From Sphingopyxis microcysteis (GTDB lineage: Bacteria; Pseudomonadota; Alphaproteobacteria; Sphingomonadales; Sphingomonadaceae), in assembly GCF_012274265.1 (NCBI RefSeq), contig NZ_JAANYY010000003.1, positions 248,001-312,000 on the forward strand: DNA of 64,000 bases, read 5' to 3'. The position numbers were made by a program, and so were the translations under genes. The first letter of the stretch is position 1. The number at the start of each line of letters is the position of its first letter. The notes below the pieces were generated by a model. That model did not search any database, was not told the DNA's origin, and saw only the letters and a program-made list of their open reading frames with translations. This document shows, piece by piece, positions 35,677-44,336 of the stretch.

Positions 35677-36963
35677 ATGAACGCCGAAGCTCTCTCTGCC
35701 CCGCCCCTGCCCAGCGACGCCGCCGCCCTGATCGCCGACATGGGCGCGCGCGCGCGCGTCGCGGCGAAACGGCTGGCGCTGACTCCGACCGCGGAAAAAG
35801 CCGCGGCGCTGGTCGCCGCAGCGGCGGCGATCCGCGCCCGTTCGCCCGAGATACTCGCCGCCAACGCCGAAGATATGGCCGCGGGACAGGCCAATGGCCT
35901 GTCGGGCGCGATGCTCGACCGGCTGCGCCTCGACGAAGCAAGGCTCGCCGGGATCGCCGACGCGATCGACGCCGTCGCGGCGCTGCCCGATCCTGCGGGC
36001 GCCGAGATCGACCGCGTGACGCGCCCCAACGGGCTGGTGCTCAGCCGCGTGCGAGTGCCGCTGGGCGTCGTCGGCATCATCTACGAAAGCCGCCCCAATG
36101 TGACCGCCGACGCCGCGGCACTCGGGCTGATGTCGGGCAACGCGGTCATCCTGCGCGGCGGCAGCGAGGCGGTGCATTCGAACCGCGCGATTCACGCGGC
36201 CTTCGCCGCGGGGCTGGTTGCGGCGCGACTGCCTGCCGATGCTGTACAGCTCGTGCCGACGCAGGACCGCGCCGCGGTGGGCGCGATGCTGCGGGCGCAG
36301 GGGCTGATCGACATCATCATCCCGCGCGGCGGCAAGGGGCTGGTTGCACGGGTGCAGGATGAGGCGCGCGTGCCCGTGCTCGCGCATCTCGACGGGATCA
36401 ACCATCTCTATATCGACGGCGCCGCCGATCCGGCGAAGGCGGTGGAGCTTGCCGTCAACGCCAAGATGCGCCGCACCGGCGTCTGCGGCGCGACCGAGAC
36501 GATCCTGATCGACCGCGCCTATGTAGCGCCACTCGCCATCGTCGATGCGCTGGTCGAGGCGGGCTGCGAAGTGCGCGGCGACAAGGGAATCGCGGCGCTG
36601 AGCCCGCATGTCGAGCCCGCATCGACCGGCGACTGGGACACCGAATATCTCGACGCGATCGTCTCGGTCGCACTGGTCGACGGGATCGACGGCGCGCTCG
36701 CGCATATCGATGCGCATTCGAGCAAGCATACCGACGCGATCGTCACCGAGCATGCCGCGAACGCCGAGCGTTTCCTAACCGGCGTCGACAGCGCGATCGT
36801 GATGCACAATGCCTCGACGCAATTCGCCGACGGCGGCGAATTCGGCCTCGGCGCCGAAATCGGCATCGCGACGGGGCGGCTCCACGCGCGTGGCCCGGTC
36901 GCGCTCGAAGGGCTGACGACGTACAAATGGCTGGTGCGCGGAACGGGGCAGGTCCGTCCTTGA
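35677..36963 (+). CDS. proA: Gamma-glutamyl phosphate reductase
   Basis: A 428-residue aldehyde-dehydrogenase-fold enzyme, the second step of proline synthesis. Diagnostic blocks are GVVGIIYESRPNVT, IPRGGKGL and MRRTGVCGATET with the catalytic cysteine, and GRLHARGPVALEGLTTYKW at the end. No proB is adjacent. In related genomes proA usually leads straight into nadD (recall). Here about 1.26 kb with an unknown gene and a toxin-antitoxin pair lies between them. Confidence 0.95.
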   Translation: MNAEALSAPPLPSDAAALIADMGARARVAAKRLALTPTAEKAAALVAAAAAIRARSPEILAANAEDMAAGQANGLSGAMLDRLRLDEARLAGIADAIDAVAALPDPAGAEIDRVTRPNGLVLSRVRVPLGVVGIIYESRPNVTADAAALGLMSGNAVILRGGSEAVHSNRAIHAAFAAGLVAARLPADAVQLVPTQDRAAVGAMLRAQGLIDIIIPRGGKGLVARVQDEARVPVLAHLDGINHLYIDGAADPAKAVELAVNAKMRRTGVCGATETILIDRAYVAPLAIVDALVEAGCEVRGDKGIAALSPHVEPASTGDWDTEYLDAIVSVALVDGIDGALAHIDAHSSKHTDAIVTEHAANAERFLTGVDSAIVMHNASTQFADGGEFGLGAEIGIATGRLHARGPVALEGLTTYKWLVRGTGQVRP

Positions 36964-37640
36964 AAAACGGGGAGCGCCGCAGCAGGGCGAAGTGGCTTCG
37001 CTGGGCGGCGCTTGTTCTATTGATCGCCGCGACGCCCTTTGGCTGGCTGGTGGCGCGCGATACGGTCCTGATTTGGCGCGCAAGCGATGGATGGGGCGAA
37101 CAGTTGGCGCGGGGCAATCTGGTTGATCGTCTGGTCCAGACCATCAGGGATTCCAAAATCTCGGTGAATTCGCGGGAGCCTATGAAGCTGACCATGTTCT
37201 TCGATCCCAGCTGCTTCTTGCTGGAAGGTGGCGAGCTACGGCCTAGCGAGACGCCCGCCGCACAATCCGGCTTCCGCGATCGGAGATCGCCATCGCTGAA
37301 AGAAATTTTGGCCGAACACCGTTTTCTCGCCGATCGCGCGATCAAGGACATGGCCGAAAGCAAAGCGGTCAGCGACAGCTTTTCTACTTCCGAATTGATT
37401 TTGTTCAACGCCTGCATCGCCGCCACGCCGTTTTCGGCCGCCTGTGCAGCCCGTGTCGCCAAACGACGCGATGCGGGATATGACAAAGCCTTTGCCGACG
37501 TTACCCGTAACCTCGGAATCAAAGCCCAGCGAGCCGGCGAACCGGGGCAATATTGTTATACGATGCCTGAAGTGATCGACCCGCCTGCTCGACGAGCCCT
37601 GTCGACTGCGTTAGGGGTCAATGATATCGAGGAACCTTGA
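36960..37640 (+). CDS. Hypothetical single-pass membrane protein
   Basis: About 226 residues from TTG 36960, whose bases overlap the proA stop (TTGA). An ATG at 36927 inside proA would add 11 residues. One helix lies near residues 15-33 (WAALVLLIAATPFGWLV). The large outer part has five cysteines, including SCFLLEG and NACIAATPFSAACAARVAKR, that could form disulfides. No family is recognised. GC content and codon use look lower and less biased than in proA, consistent with a later insertion. Confidence 0.65.
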   Translation: MKNGERRSRAKWLRWAALVLLIAATPFGWLVARDTVLIWRASDGWGEQLARGNLVDRLVQTIRDSKISVNSREPMKLTMFFDPSCFLLEGGELRPSETPAAQSGFRDRRSPSLKEILAEHRFLADRAIKDMAESKAVSDSFSTSELILFNACIAATPFSAACAARVAKRRDAGYDKAFADVTRNLGIKAQRAGEPGQYCYTMPEVIDPPARRALSTALGVNDIEEP

Positions 37641-37671
37641 ATCACTTGTATACAAATGATACAATGGACTA
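37637..37671 (+). promoter_or_regulatory. Promoter and operator of the toxin-antitoxin pair
   Basis: TTGAAT (37637-37642), a 17-base spacer and TACAAT (37660-37665) form a good -35/-10 pair. The expected start point falls at 37671-37672, on the antitoxin ATG, so the mRNA may be leaderless. The spacer contains the perfect palindrome TTGTATACAA (37646-37655) and a wider TTGTAT-N7-ATACAA dyad (37646-37664), a natural operator for a ribbon-helix-helix antitoxin. Confidence 0.6.
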
Positions 37672-37943
37672 TGGAACCGACGACTCCCATCACCACTCGC
37701 CTTGACATGGCGACGTTGGAAACGCTCGACAGGCTCGCGGAGCGCTATGACCGGTCGCGATCCTGGTTGGTCGCGCAAGCGGTCAGGCAGTTCGTCGAAC
37801 GCGAAGCGGAGATGCTTGCAATTATAGAAGAAGGCGAACGGTCGGCGCGCGAGGAACCGCTGATCTCGCATGAAGAGATGAAGCAGTTCATCGCCGCGAA
37901 GCGGGGCGAACTCCACGCAAAGCATGACAAAGCCGCGGCGTGA
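37671..37943 (+). CDS. Ribbon-helix-helix (CopG/ParD-like) antitoxin
   Basis: A 90-residue protein. The N-terminal TTRLDMATLETLDRLAERYDRSRSWLVAQAVRQFVERE is a classic RHH DNA-binding unit, and the acidic C-terminal half would wrap the toxin. The frame also has an ATG at 37656, but that lies inside the operator and -10. Neither start has a Shine-Dalgarno, which fits leaderless translation from 37671. The gene overlaps the toxin by GTGA. Confidence 0.85.
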   Translation: MEPTTPITTRLDMATLETLDRLAERYDRSRSWLVAQAVRQFVEREAEMLAIIEEGERSAREEPLISHEEMKQFIAAKRGELHAKHDKAAA

Positions 37944-38227
37944 TCAAGGTCCAATGGTCGCAGGCGGCGAACGACGACCTGCTGAACAATGCGGACAGCC
38001 TTTTTCTCGTCGATTTTGATTTGGCCGACCAATTGCTGACGGCAGCTGATCGCGCGAGCGACTTTCTCGCTTTGACGCCTCATGCCGGATCGCTTGTCGA
38101 TGCGACAGGCCTCCGCAAATGGCGCCTCGGCCAGCTTCCCTTCGCCCTGCTCTATAGCCTTAATGCCGAACGTCTGGTGGTTTTGCGCGTGATCCATCTC
38201 CGCAGCGACTGGCAAACCCTGCTGTGA
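37940..38227 (+). CDS. RelE/ParE-superfamily toxin
   Basis: A 95-residue toxin starting at GTG 37940, overlapping the antitoxin stop. The opening KVQWSQAANDDLLNNADSLF and closing RKWRLGQLPFALLYSLNAERLVVLRVIH match the ParE/RelE fold. ParE types poison gyrase and RelE types cut mRNA, and the sequence alone does not settle which. Its TGA overlaps the GTG start of nadD, so toxin and an essential NAD gene are translationally linked. Confidence 0.83.
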   Translation: MIKVQWSQAANDDLLNNADSLFLVDFDLADQLLTAADRASDFLALTPHAGSLVDATGLRKWRLGQLPFALLYSLNAERLVVLRVIHLRSDWQTLL

Positions 38228-38877
38228 TCCCCACCGGCCTCCTCGGCGGCAGCTTCAATCCCGCGCATGGCGGGCATCGCGCGATCAGTTTGAATGCGAT
38301 CGACGCGCTCGGGCTCGATGAATTGTGGTGGCTGGTGTCGCCGGGCAATCCGCTGAAGCCCAAGGCGGGCATGGCCTCGCTTCCGGCGCGGCTCGCATCG
38401 GCACAGAAAATGGCGCGCCGATCGCCGATCCGCGCGACCTCGATCGAGGCCGAACTTGGCACCCGTTACACGATCGATACGCTGAAAAAGCTCGTGCGGC
38501 GTTACCCGAACCGGCAGTTCATCTGGATCATGGGCGCCGACAATCTGGTCCAGCTGCCCCAATGGCGCGACTGGCGGGAAATAGCCCGTTTGATGCCGAT
38601 TGCGGTAATCGCGCGTCCGGGTTATAACGACCGCGCCCATGCAAGACGTGCGATGGGATGGCTGCGGCGCTTTGTCCGGCCCGCAGACCAGAAAAAGCAT
38701 TGGACAGACTGGAGACCGCCCGCCCTCGTGTTCCTGCGATTTTCGCCCGATGTGCGATCCGCAACTGCGATACGGCAGGCCAACCCCCGCTGGTTCGAAC
38801 GCTATGAAGGCCGCGCGCTGCGCGACCCGATCACGCGTTCATGGCTGGTGGAACCGACCAAGAAAGGACGCATTTGA
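38224..38877 (+). CDS. nadD: Nicotinate-nucleotide adenylyltransferase
   Basis: A 217-residue enzyme making deamido-NAD from nicotinate mononucleotide and ATP. The nucleotidyl-transfer loop LLGGSFNPAHGGH (6-18) and the late VRSATAIR (variant of ISSTxIR) are present, with WIMGADN mid-way. Start GTG 38224 lies in the end of the toxin gene and has no clear own ribosome site, so coupling to toxin translation is likely. The stop overlaps rsfS. Confidence 0.93.
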   Translation: MIPTGLLGGSFNPAHGGHRAISLNAIDALGLDELWWLVSPGNPLKPKAGMASLPARLASAQKMARRSPIRATSIEAELGTRYTIDTLKKLVRRYPNRQFIWIMGADNLVQLPQWRDWREIARLMPIAVIARPGYNDRAHARRAMGWLRRFVRPADQKKHWTDWRPPALVFLRFSPDVRSATAIRQANPRWFERYEGRALRDPITRSWLVEPTKKGRI

Positions 38878-39272
38878 TCTCCGCCACCCAGGGGGCCGCC
38901 TCCGGCGCCGCACCCGCCAATGACAGCGTGGAAGCGCTCCACGCGCTGATCCTCCACCAGCTGGACGAGGACCAGGCCCAGGAAACCATTTCCATCCCGC
39001 TTGCCGGCAAGAGCAGCATCGCCGATCATATGGTGATCGCGAGCGGCCGGTCGACGCGCCATGTCTCGGCGATCGCCGAGAAACTGGCGCAGCGGATCAA
39101 GCAGGAAGCGGGCCGCAGCGTTCGTGTCGAAGGACTGCCCAATGCCGATTGGGTGCTGCTCGATGCGGGCGACGTCATCGTCCACCTGTTTCGTCCCGAG
39201 GTCCGTAGCTTCTACAACCTCGAGCGCATGTGGTCGTTCGGCGACGCGCCGCCCGTCACGCTGGCAAATTGA
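38874..39272 (+). CDS. rsfS: Ribosomal silencing factor RsfS
   Basis: A 132-residue Iojap/RsfS protein that binds ribosomal protein L14 and blocks subunit joining when nutrients fall. Core motifs are SIADHMVIASGRSTRH, WVLLDAGDVIVHLF and YNLERMWSFGD. Start is TTG 38874, overlapping the nadD stop (TTGA) with AAAGGA before it. The position after nadD is conserved in alphaproteobacteria. Confidence 0.92.
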   Translation: MISATQGAASGAAPANDSVEALHALILHQLDEDQAQETISIPLAGKSSIADHMVIASGRSTRHVSAIAEKLAQRIKQEAGRSVRVEGLPNADWVLLDAGDVIVHLFRPEVRSFYNLERMWSFGDAPPVTLAN

Positions 39273-39347
39273 CGTTTTTGATCTGTTCGGCCTAAAGGCC
39301 GACAGAGGCGGCACCAGCCCGCCTTCACCGAAGGTGAACAAAAACCC

Positions 39348-39776
39348 ATGCTGCTGCACATCATCGCGCGCGGGCGCATCGGGCGCTCTCCCGAGGCCGA
39401 GCTGGTCGAGCGCTATATGAAGCGCGTGACCTGGGCTCAGAAGATTTCCGAGCTTCCCGATACCGGCGGGCGGATGCCTGTCGCGGCAGACAACAGCCGC
39501 ACCGTGCTGCTGGACGAGGGCGGCGACCAGATGTCGTCGCTCGAATTTGCGAAACTGCTGGAAAAATGGCGCGACGGCGGGGTGCGCGAGGCGCGCTTCT
39601 GCCTAGGCGCCGCCGATGGGTTTACACCCGACGAGCGCGAGGGCGCCGACAAGGTCATCGCCTTTGGCCGCGCGACCTGGCCGCATCTGATGGCGCGCGC
39701 GATGCTTGCGGAGCAATTGTGGCGCGCGACCAGCATCATCGCGAACCATCCCTATCACCGCGAGGGGCGCCAATGA
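39348..39776 (+). CDS. rlmH: 23S rRNA (pseudouridine1915-N3)-methyltransferase
   Basis: A 142-residue SPOUT methyltransferase acting on helix 69 of 23S rRNA in the 70S ribosome. The trefoil-knot features are FCLGAADGF, IAFGRATWPHLMARAMLAEQLWRA and the terminal HPYHRE. The stop overlaps the next start (ATGA). Fits the nadD-rsfS-rlmH order. Confidence 0.94.
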   Translation: MLLHIIARGRIGRSPEAELVERYMKRVTWAQKISELPDTGGRMPVAADNSRTVLLDEGGDQMSSLEFAKLLEKWRDGGVREARFCLGAADGFTPDEREGADKVIAFGRATWPHLMARAMLAEQLWRATSIIANHPYHREGRQ

Positions 39777-40987
39777 GGCGCATGTTCACCGCGCTGGCGC
39801 TGTTCGCCATCGTGGCGGGCGGCGCGCTGGCGCTGGCGCAAAGCGACATCTTCGATCCCGCCGCGATTGCCGCACGCGAGCGTGAACAATTGCTGGGCGC
39901 CAAGCAGCAGTCCGCCGAGGCCATGGCGCGCAGCACGCGGCTGGAAGCGCAGGCGGCGGCGGCCAGCAACGAGGCCGACCGGCTGAAGAAACGCAGCGCC
40001 GCGCTGGCCGCGCGCATCCAGTCGGCCGAGGCCGACATCAGCGCCGGCGAAGCGCGCGTCGCGCTGGTCAGTCGCCGCCTGGCAGCCCAGCGCGCGGCGC
40101 TGGCAGAGCAGCAACAGCCGCTGCTCGAACTCGCCGCATCGCTCCAGCAGCTCTCCCGCCAGCCCCCGGTCAGCGTGCTGGCGCAGCCGGGATCGCTCAC
40201 CGACATGGTCCACGCGCGCGCCGTGATCGACGCCGCGATGCCGGTGATCGAACAACGCACCGCCGGGGTACGGCAGGAACTGGCGCAGCTGCAGATCACC
40301 CGCCGTCAGCAGGCGGTCGCGCTGAGGGCGCTGGCGGCCAGCAAGGTCCAGCTGTCCGAGCGGCGCAGCGCCTTGACCCGGCTGGAGAATGAAGGGCGGC
40401 TGCGCTCGCGCGAGTTGATGAGCAGCGCCCAACTTGAAGCCGATCGCGCTCTCGGGCTGGGCGAAAAGGCGCGCGATATCGTCGAACTCATGGATTCGCT
40501 GGAGGCCGACAGCGCGGTGCGCGCCGAACTGGCGCAGCTTGCCGGTCCGCTGCCGCGTCCGCGTAACCCCGCCAGCAGCCTGGCCAACGCCGCGCCGCCC
40601 ACTCCGGCCGAAGCCGAGCTCACGCGAGGCGCCTATCGGCTGCCCGTCGTCGGTCGCATCGTCGCCGGGCTGGGCGAGGTCAACGACAGCGGGGTCCGCT
40701 CGCGCGGCGTGACGATTGCGGCGCGGCCCGGCGGACAAGTCGTTGCCCCTGCCCCCGGCCGGGTCAGTTTTGCCGGCGATTATCGCGGCTATGGCAAGAT
40801 CGTGATCATCGACCATGGCGGCGGCTGGGTCTCGCTGCTGACCGGCATGATCGGATTATCGGTTGGGGTCGGCGACACGCTGGACAGCGGCGCCCCGATC
40901 GGCCGCGCCGGGTCGGACGACAGCCGCATCACCGTCGAACTGCGCCGCGGCGGGCGCCCGGTGGATATTGTGGCGATGATCGGGTGA
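39773..40987 (+). CDS. EnvC-like murein hydrolase activator
   Basis: A 404-residue exported protein. A signal ends near residue 22 (ALALAQS), then ~230 residues of coiled coil, then a C-terminal LytM/M23 domain. The metal ligands of active LytM are missing: the H-x3-D position reads RSRGVTI and the HxH position reads ITVEL. It is therefore a non-enzymatic activator of amidases at the division septum, like EnvC. Overlaps the rlmH stop and is followed by ctpA. Confidence 0.88.
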   Translation: MRRMFTALALFAIVAGGALALAQSDIFDPAAIAAREREQLLGAKQQSAEAMARSTRLEAQAAAASNEADRLKKRSAALAARIQSAEADISAGEARVALVSRRLAAQRAALAEQQQPLLELAASLQQLSRQPPVSVLAQPGSLTDMVHARAVIDAAMPVIEQRTAGVRQELAQLQITRRQQAVALRALAASKVQLSERRSALTRLENEGRLRSRELMSSAQLEADRALGLGEKARDIVELMDSLEADSAVRAELAQLAGPLPRPRNPASSLANAAPPTPAEAELTRGAYRLPVVGRIVAGLGEVNDSGVRSRGVTIAARPGGQVVAPAPGRVSFAGDYRGYGKIVIIDHGGGWVSLLTGMIGLSVGVGDTLDSGAPIGRAGSDDSRITVELRRGGRPVDIVAMIG

Positions 40988-41135
40988 CGTCGCTTGCCCG
41001 GATTTGGGCTGATTAATCCCCCGTTCGGGCGCTGTCCCCTATCGGGATGCACCGCTTGACGCCTGCGCAAATGCGTAGGAGGATGGCGAGCCGGGGTATA
41101 TATGGCGGAAGATCCCGCCTGAGTGAAAGACGCAC

Positions 41136-42533
41136 ATGACCGACTCGACCAAGAAGCCCGCATCCTCGAAGCGCCGCTTCGCCTTGTGGCAGGGCGCCGC
41201 CGCGCTCTCGACGCTGGCGCTGGTACCGCTCGCGACCGGCGCGATGGCGAGCGTCGACAGCAAGACGCAGGAAGAAATCTCGCGCTTCATGGACGTCTAT
41301 CTGGAAGTCAAATCCAACTATGTCGAACCGGTCGACGATTCAAAACTGATCGAGGGCGCGATCAACGGTATGCTCGCGAGCCTGGATCCGCATTCGGGCT
41401 ATCTCGACGCGCGCGGCTTTTCGAACCTGCGCACCCAGACCGATGGCGAATATGGCGGGCTGGGCCTGTCGGTGACGATGGAAGACGGCGTCGTGAAGGT
41501 CATCGCGCCGACCGCCGACACGCCCGCCGACAAGGCAGGGATCAAGTCGGGCGACTATATCACCCACATCAACAAGGAACTGATCTTTGGCCTGACGCTC
41601 GACGAGGCGGTCGATCAGATGCGCGGACGTCCGGGAACCAAGATCGACGTCACGATCGTTCGCGAGGGCCAGGACAAGCCGATCGAAATGTCGCTGACGC
41701 GCGAGATCATCGACCTGAAACCCGTCAAATGGGAAGTCAGCGGCGACGTTGGCGTGCTGACCGTAACCAGCTTCTCCGCCGACGCGACCACCGACATGCG
41801 CGCGGCGATGATGGCGGTCGAAAAATCGCTGGGCAAGAAACCGCGCGGCTGGATCGTCGACCTGCGCTCGAACCCCGGCGGGCTGCTCGATGAGGCGGTC
41901 GGCATCAGCGACCTGTTCCTCGAACGCGGCGAAATCGTGTCGCAGCGCGGCCGGCGCAAGGGCGACATCGAACGCTTCTTCGCCGAACCCGGCGACCTGG
42001 CGGGCGGCGCGCCGGTGGTTGTGCTGATCGACTCGGGCTCGGCCTCGGCCTCTGAAATCGTTGCCGGGGCGCTGCAGGATCAGCACCGCGCGATCGTCAT
42101 GGGCGAACGCAGCTTTGGCAAGGGGTCGGTGCAGACGGTGCTGCCGCTGAGCGACACGACCGCACTGCGGCTGACCACCGCGCGCTATTACACCCCATCG
42201 GGGCGCAGCGTGCAGGAGGGCGGCATCGAACCCGACATCCGGGTGCCGCAGATTTCTGACCCCGATTATGCGTCGCGGCCGAAGTTCCGCGAAAGCGATC
42301 TGCGCCGCCACCTGATCAACGAGAAAAAGGTCGACGACGGGCTGATCGAAAAGGACGAAAAGGCCGATCCGCGGTTCACGGCGACCGCCGCCGAGTTGAA
42401 GGCCAAGGGGATCGAGGATTTCCAGCTGCACTATGCGTTGCAGACGATCGGGCGGATCAGCCCGGCCGCGCCGCGCATGGCGCAGAGCAGCAAGCCACCG
42501 GTCAAGCCCGCCAAGCCCACCGCGCGCAACTGA
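41136..42533 (+). CDS. ctpA: Carboxy-terminal processing protease (S41)
   Basis: A 465-residue periplasmic serine protease. A lead helix (about 15-38) serves as signal or anchor. The PDZ domain covers about 105-190. The catalytic part holds GSASASE (301-307, serine) and FGKGS (327-331, general-base K329). It trims or degrades envelope proteins, including hydrolase regulators, which fits its place behind the EnvC-like gene. The Pro/Lys-rich tail is probably disordered. Confidence 0.93.
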   Translation: MTDSTKKPASSKRRFALWQGAAALSTLALVPLATGAMASVDSKTQEEISRFMDVYLEVKSNYVEPVDDSKLIEGAINGMLASLDPHSGYLDARGFSNLRTQTDGEYGGLGLSVTMEDGVVKVIAPTADTPADKAGIKSGDYITHINKELIFGLTLDEAVDQMRGRPGTKIDVTIVREGQDKPIEMSLTREIIDLKPVKWEVSGDVGVLTVTSFSADATTDMRAAMMAVEKSLGKKPRGWIVDLRSNPGGLLDEAVGISDLFLERGEIVSQRGRRKGDIERFFAEPGDLAGGAPVVVLIDSGSASASEIVAGALQDQHRAIVMGERSFGKGSVQTVLPLSDTTALRLTTARYYTPSGRSVQEGGIEPDIRVPQISDPDYASRPKFRESDLRRHLINEKKVDDGLIEKDEKADPRFTATAAELKAKGIEDFQLHYALQTIGRISPAAPRMAQSSKPPVKPAKPTARN

Positions 42534-42550
42534 GCCACGGTTTTTCTCTC

Positions 42551-42628
42551 CGTCATCCCGGCGAAGGCCGGGATCTTACCCTCGCGTCCCATCGCAACGG
42601 CGAGATCCCGGCCTTCGCCGGGATGACG
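42551..42628. repeat. Palindromic intergenic repeat, family A
   Basis: Full copy: CGTCATCCCGGCGAAGGCCG at the left, its complement at the right, and a ~25-base loop. It fills most of the gap between ctpA and dsbB and could reduce read-through. Confidence 0.88.
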
Positions 42629-42651
42629 GTTAAATTGCAGGATAGTTTTTG

Positions 42652-43134
42652 ATGCTTCAATCGCGGATTTCTGCTCCCCTCGTCGCATTTCTCGCGCCGC
42701 TCCTGCTCTATGGCGGCGCGCTGGTGTCGCAGTTCGGCTTTGGCCTGCACCCGTGCGAAATGTGTTACTGGCAGCGTTGGCCGCATCAGGCGGCGATCGT
42801 GCTCGCGCTGCTCGCGCTGTTGCTGCGCGCCAATGACAAGGCGATGCGTAGCCTGACGCTGCTCGCCGCGCTTGCGATCGCGATCAGCGGCGTCATCGGC
42901 ATCTACCACGCGGGGGTCGAATATGGCTTTTGGGAGGGGCTGACCACCTGCGCGACCGGCGGCGGCGGCCCGGTGTCGCTCGATGCGATCATGAACGCGC
43001 CGCTGATCCGCTGCGACACCGCACAATGGACGCTGTTCGGGATTTCGCTCGCGGGGTTCAACGCGATCTTTTCGCTCGGCGCGGCAGCGCTCGTCTTGAC
43101 CTTGCTGCGCCGAGGGATCACATCGGCCGTATGA
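42652..43134 (+). CDS. Disulfide bond formation protein DsbB-like
   Basis: A 160-residue four-helix membrane protein. It has the quinone-side pair C35-C38 (CEMCYWQRWPH) and the periplasmic pair C100 and C121, the DsbB arrangement for re-oxidising DsbA. Ribosome site AGGAT. Its stop overlaps coq7 (ATGA), pairing disulfide oxidation with ubiquinone supply. Confidence 0.9.
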   Translation: MLQSRISAPLVAFLAPLLLYGGALVSQFGFGLHPCEMCYWQRWPHQAAIVLALLALLLRANDKAMRSLTLLAALAIAISGVIGIYHAGVEYGFWEGLTTCATGGGGPVSLDAIMNAPLIRCDTAQWTLFGISLAGFNAIFSLGAAALVLTLLRRGITSAV

Positions 43135-43646
43135 CGAGCAAGCGCACCGCATCGATGATCCGCGTCGATCAGGCCGGCGAATATGGCGCAACGCGCATCT
43201 ATGCCGGACAGCTTGCGGTGATGGGCGACCGCCACCCGATGGCGCGCGAAATCGCGCATATGGCCGAACAGGAAGAGCGGCATCGCAAATTTTTTGATGC
43301 CATGATCGCGCGGCGCGGCGTGCGCCCGACCGCGCTCCAGCCCTTCTGGAACGTCGCGGGGTTCGCACTCGGCGCGGTCACCGCCGCGATGGGTCCGCGC
43401 GCCGCGATGGCCTGCACTGCCGCGGTCGAGACCGAAATCGATCGCCATTACCGCGACCAGCTGGATGAACTGGACGACAGCGACCCCGAACTCAGCGCTG
43501 CGGTGGCCGATTTCCGCGCCGAGGAACTCGAGCATAAGGAGGCCGCGCTGGCCGCGGGCGCCGAAAGCGCGCCGGGTTATCCGGTGCTGAGCCTCGCGAT
43601 CCGCGCCGGATGCCGCGCAGCCATCGCGCTGTCGAAGCGTATCTGA
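43131..43646 (+). CDS. coq7: Demethoxyubiquinone hydroxylase (Coq7/UbiF type)
   Basis: A 171-residue membrane-associated di-iron hydroxylase of ubiquinone synthesis. Metal ligands: E17 (QAGEYGA), E48 and H51 (EERH), E100 and E132 with H135 (EELEH). Overlaps the dsbB-like stop. The protein is a two-fold repeat of paired helices. Length is that of bacterial Coq7. Confidence 0.93.
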   Translation: MTSKRTASMIRVDQAGEYGATRIYAGQLAVMGDRHPMAREIAHMAEQEERHRKFFDAMIARRGVRPTALQPFWNVAGFALGAVTAAMGPRAAMACTAAVETEIDRHYRDQLDELDDSDPELSAAVADFRAEELEHKEAALAAGAESAPGYPVLSLAIRAGCRAAIALSKRI

Positions 43647-43728
43647 TAGATTGGCGGCTCGGCATTCGTTCATGGCGGATGCAGGGTCGCAGTGCCAAGC
43701 CACGCCCGAGCAGACGAAGGAAAATCCG

Positions 43729-44331
43729 ATGAGCCGCCTCCCCCTTTTCGCCCTGGTCATCGCCGGTAGCGCGCTGTCGGTACCCGTCGCAGCGCAGCAG
43801 ACGGTCGACGGTGAGAAGGTCAATCAGGTTGTCGTCTATGGCGACGATCAATGCCCCAAGGGCGCACCCGACGAAATCCTGGTCTGCGCAAAATTGCCCG
43901 AAGGCGAGCGCTACCGCGTTCCCGAGATGCTGCGCGGCAACCCGCTCGACGTGCGCAACGAGGCGTGGGCGAACAAGGTCGTCGCGGTCGAGCGCATCGG
44001 TCGCTTCGGCACCGACAGCTGCTCGCCGACCGGGCTGGGCGGCTTCACCGGCTGTACGCAGGCGCTGGTCGCGGGTGCCAAGGCCGAGCGCCAGGCCGCC
44101 GACAAGACCGACTGGCAGGCGATGATCGCCGACGAACGCGCCAAGCGTCTGGCGGGGATCGATTCGGCAGCCGCCGACGTCGAGGCCGCGGTGGTCGCCG
44201 AGGAACGCGCGCTCGCCGAGCGCCAGAAGGCCGCCGAGGAGCTGGAACGGCAGGCCAGCGGTCAGGCGCCGATGCCGACGGCGCCCGATGAAGCCGACGC
44301 CGAGCCGCTGCCGGTTCCGCCGCAGGGTTGA
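43729..44331 (+). CDS. Hypothetical exported protein with coiled-coil tail
   Basis: A 200-residue protein. A signal peptide ends near residue 22 (PVAAQQ). A middle region has paired cysteines (DDQCPKGAPDEILVCAKLP and DSCSPTGLGGFTGCTQ). A long Ala/Glu-rich helix (about 130-180) and an acidic Pro-rich end follow. CGAAGGAAAATCC precedes the ATG. I recognise no named family, although similar exported proteins are frequent in sphingomonads. Confidence 0.7.
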   Translation: MSRLPLFALVIAGSALSVPVAAQQTVDGEKVNQVVVYGDDQCPKGAPDEILVCAKLPEGERYRVPEMLRGNPLDVRNEAWANKVVAVERIGRFGTDSCSPTGLGGFTGCTQALVAGAKAERQAADKTDWQAMIADERAKRLAGIDSAAADVEAAVVAEERALAERQKAAEELERQASGQAPMPTAPDEADAEPLPVPPQG

Positions 44332-44336
44332 TTAAA

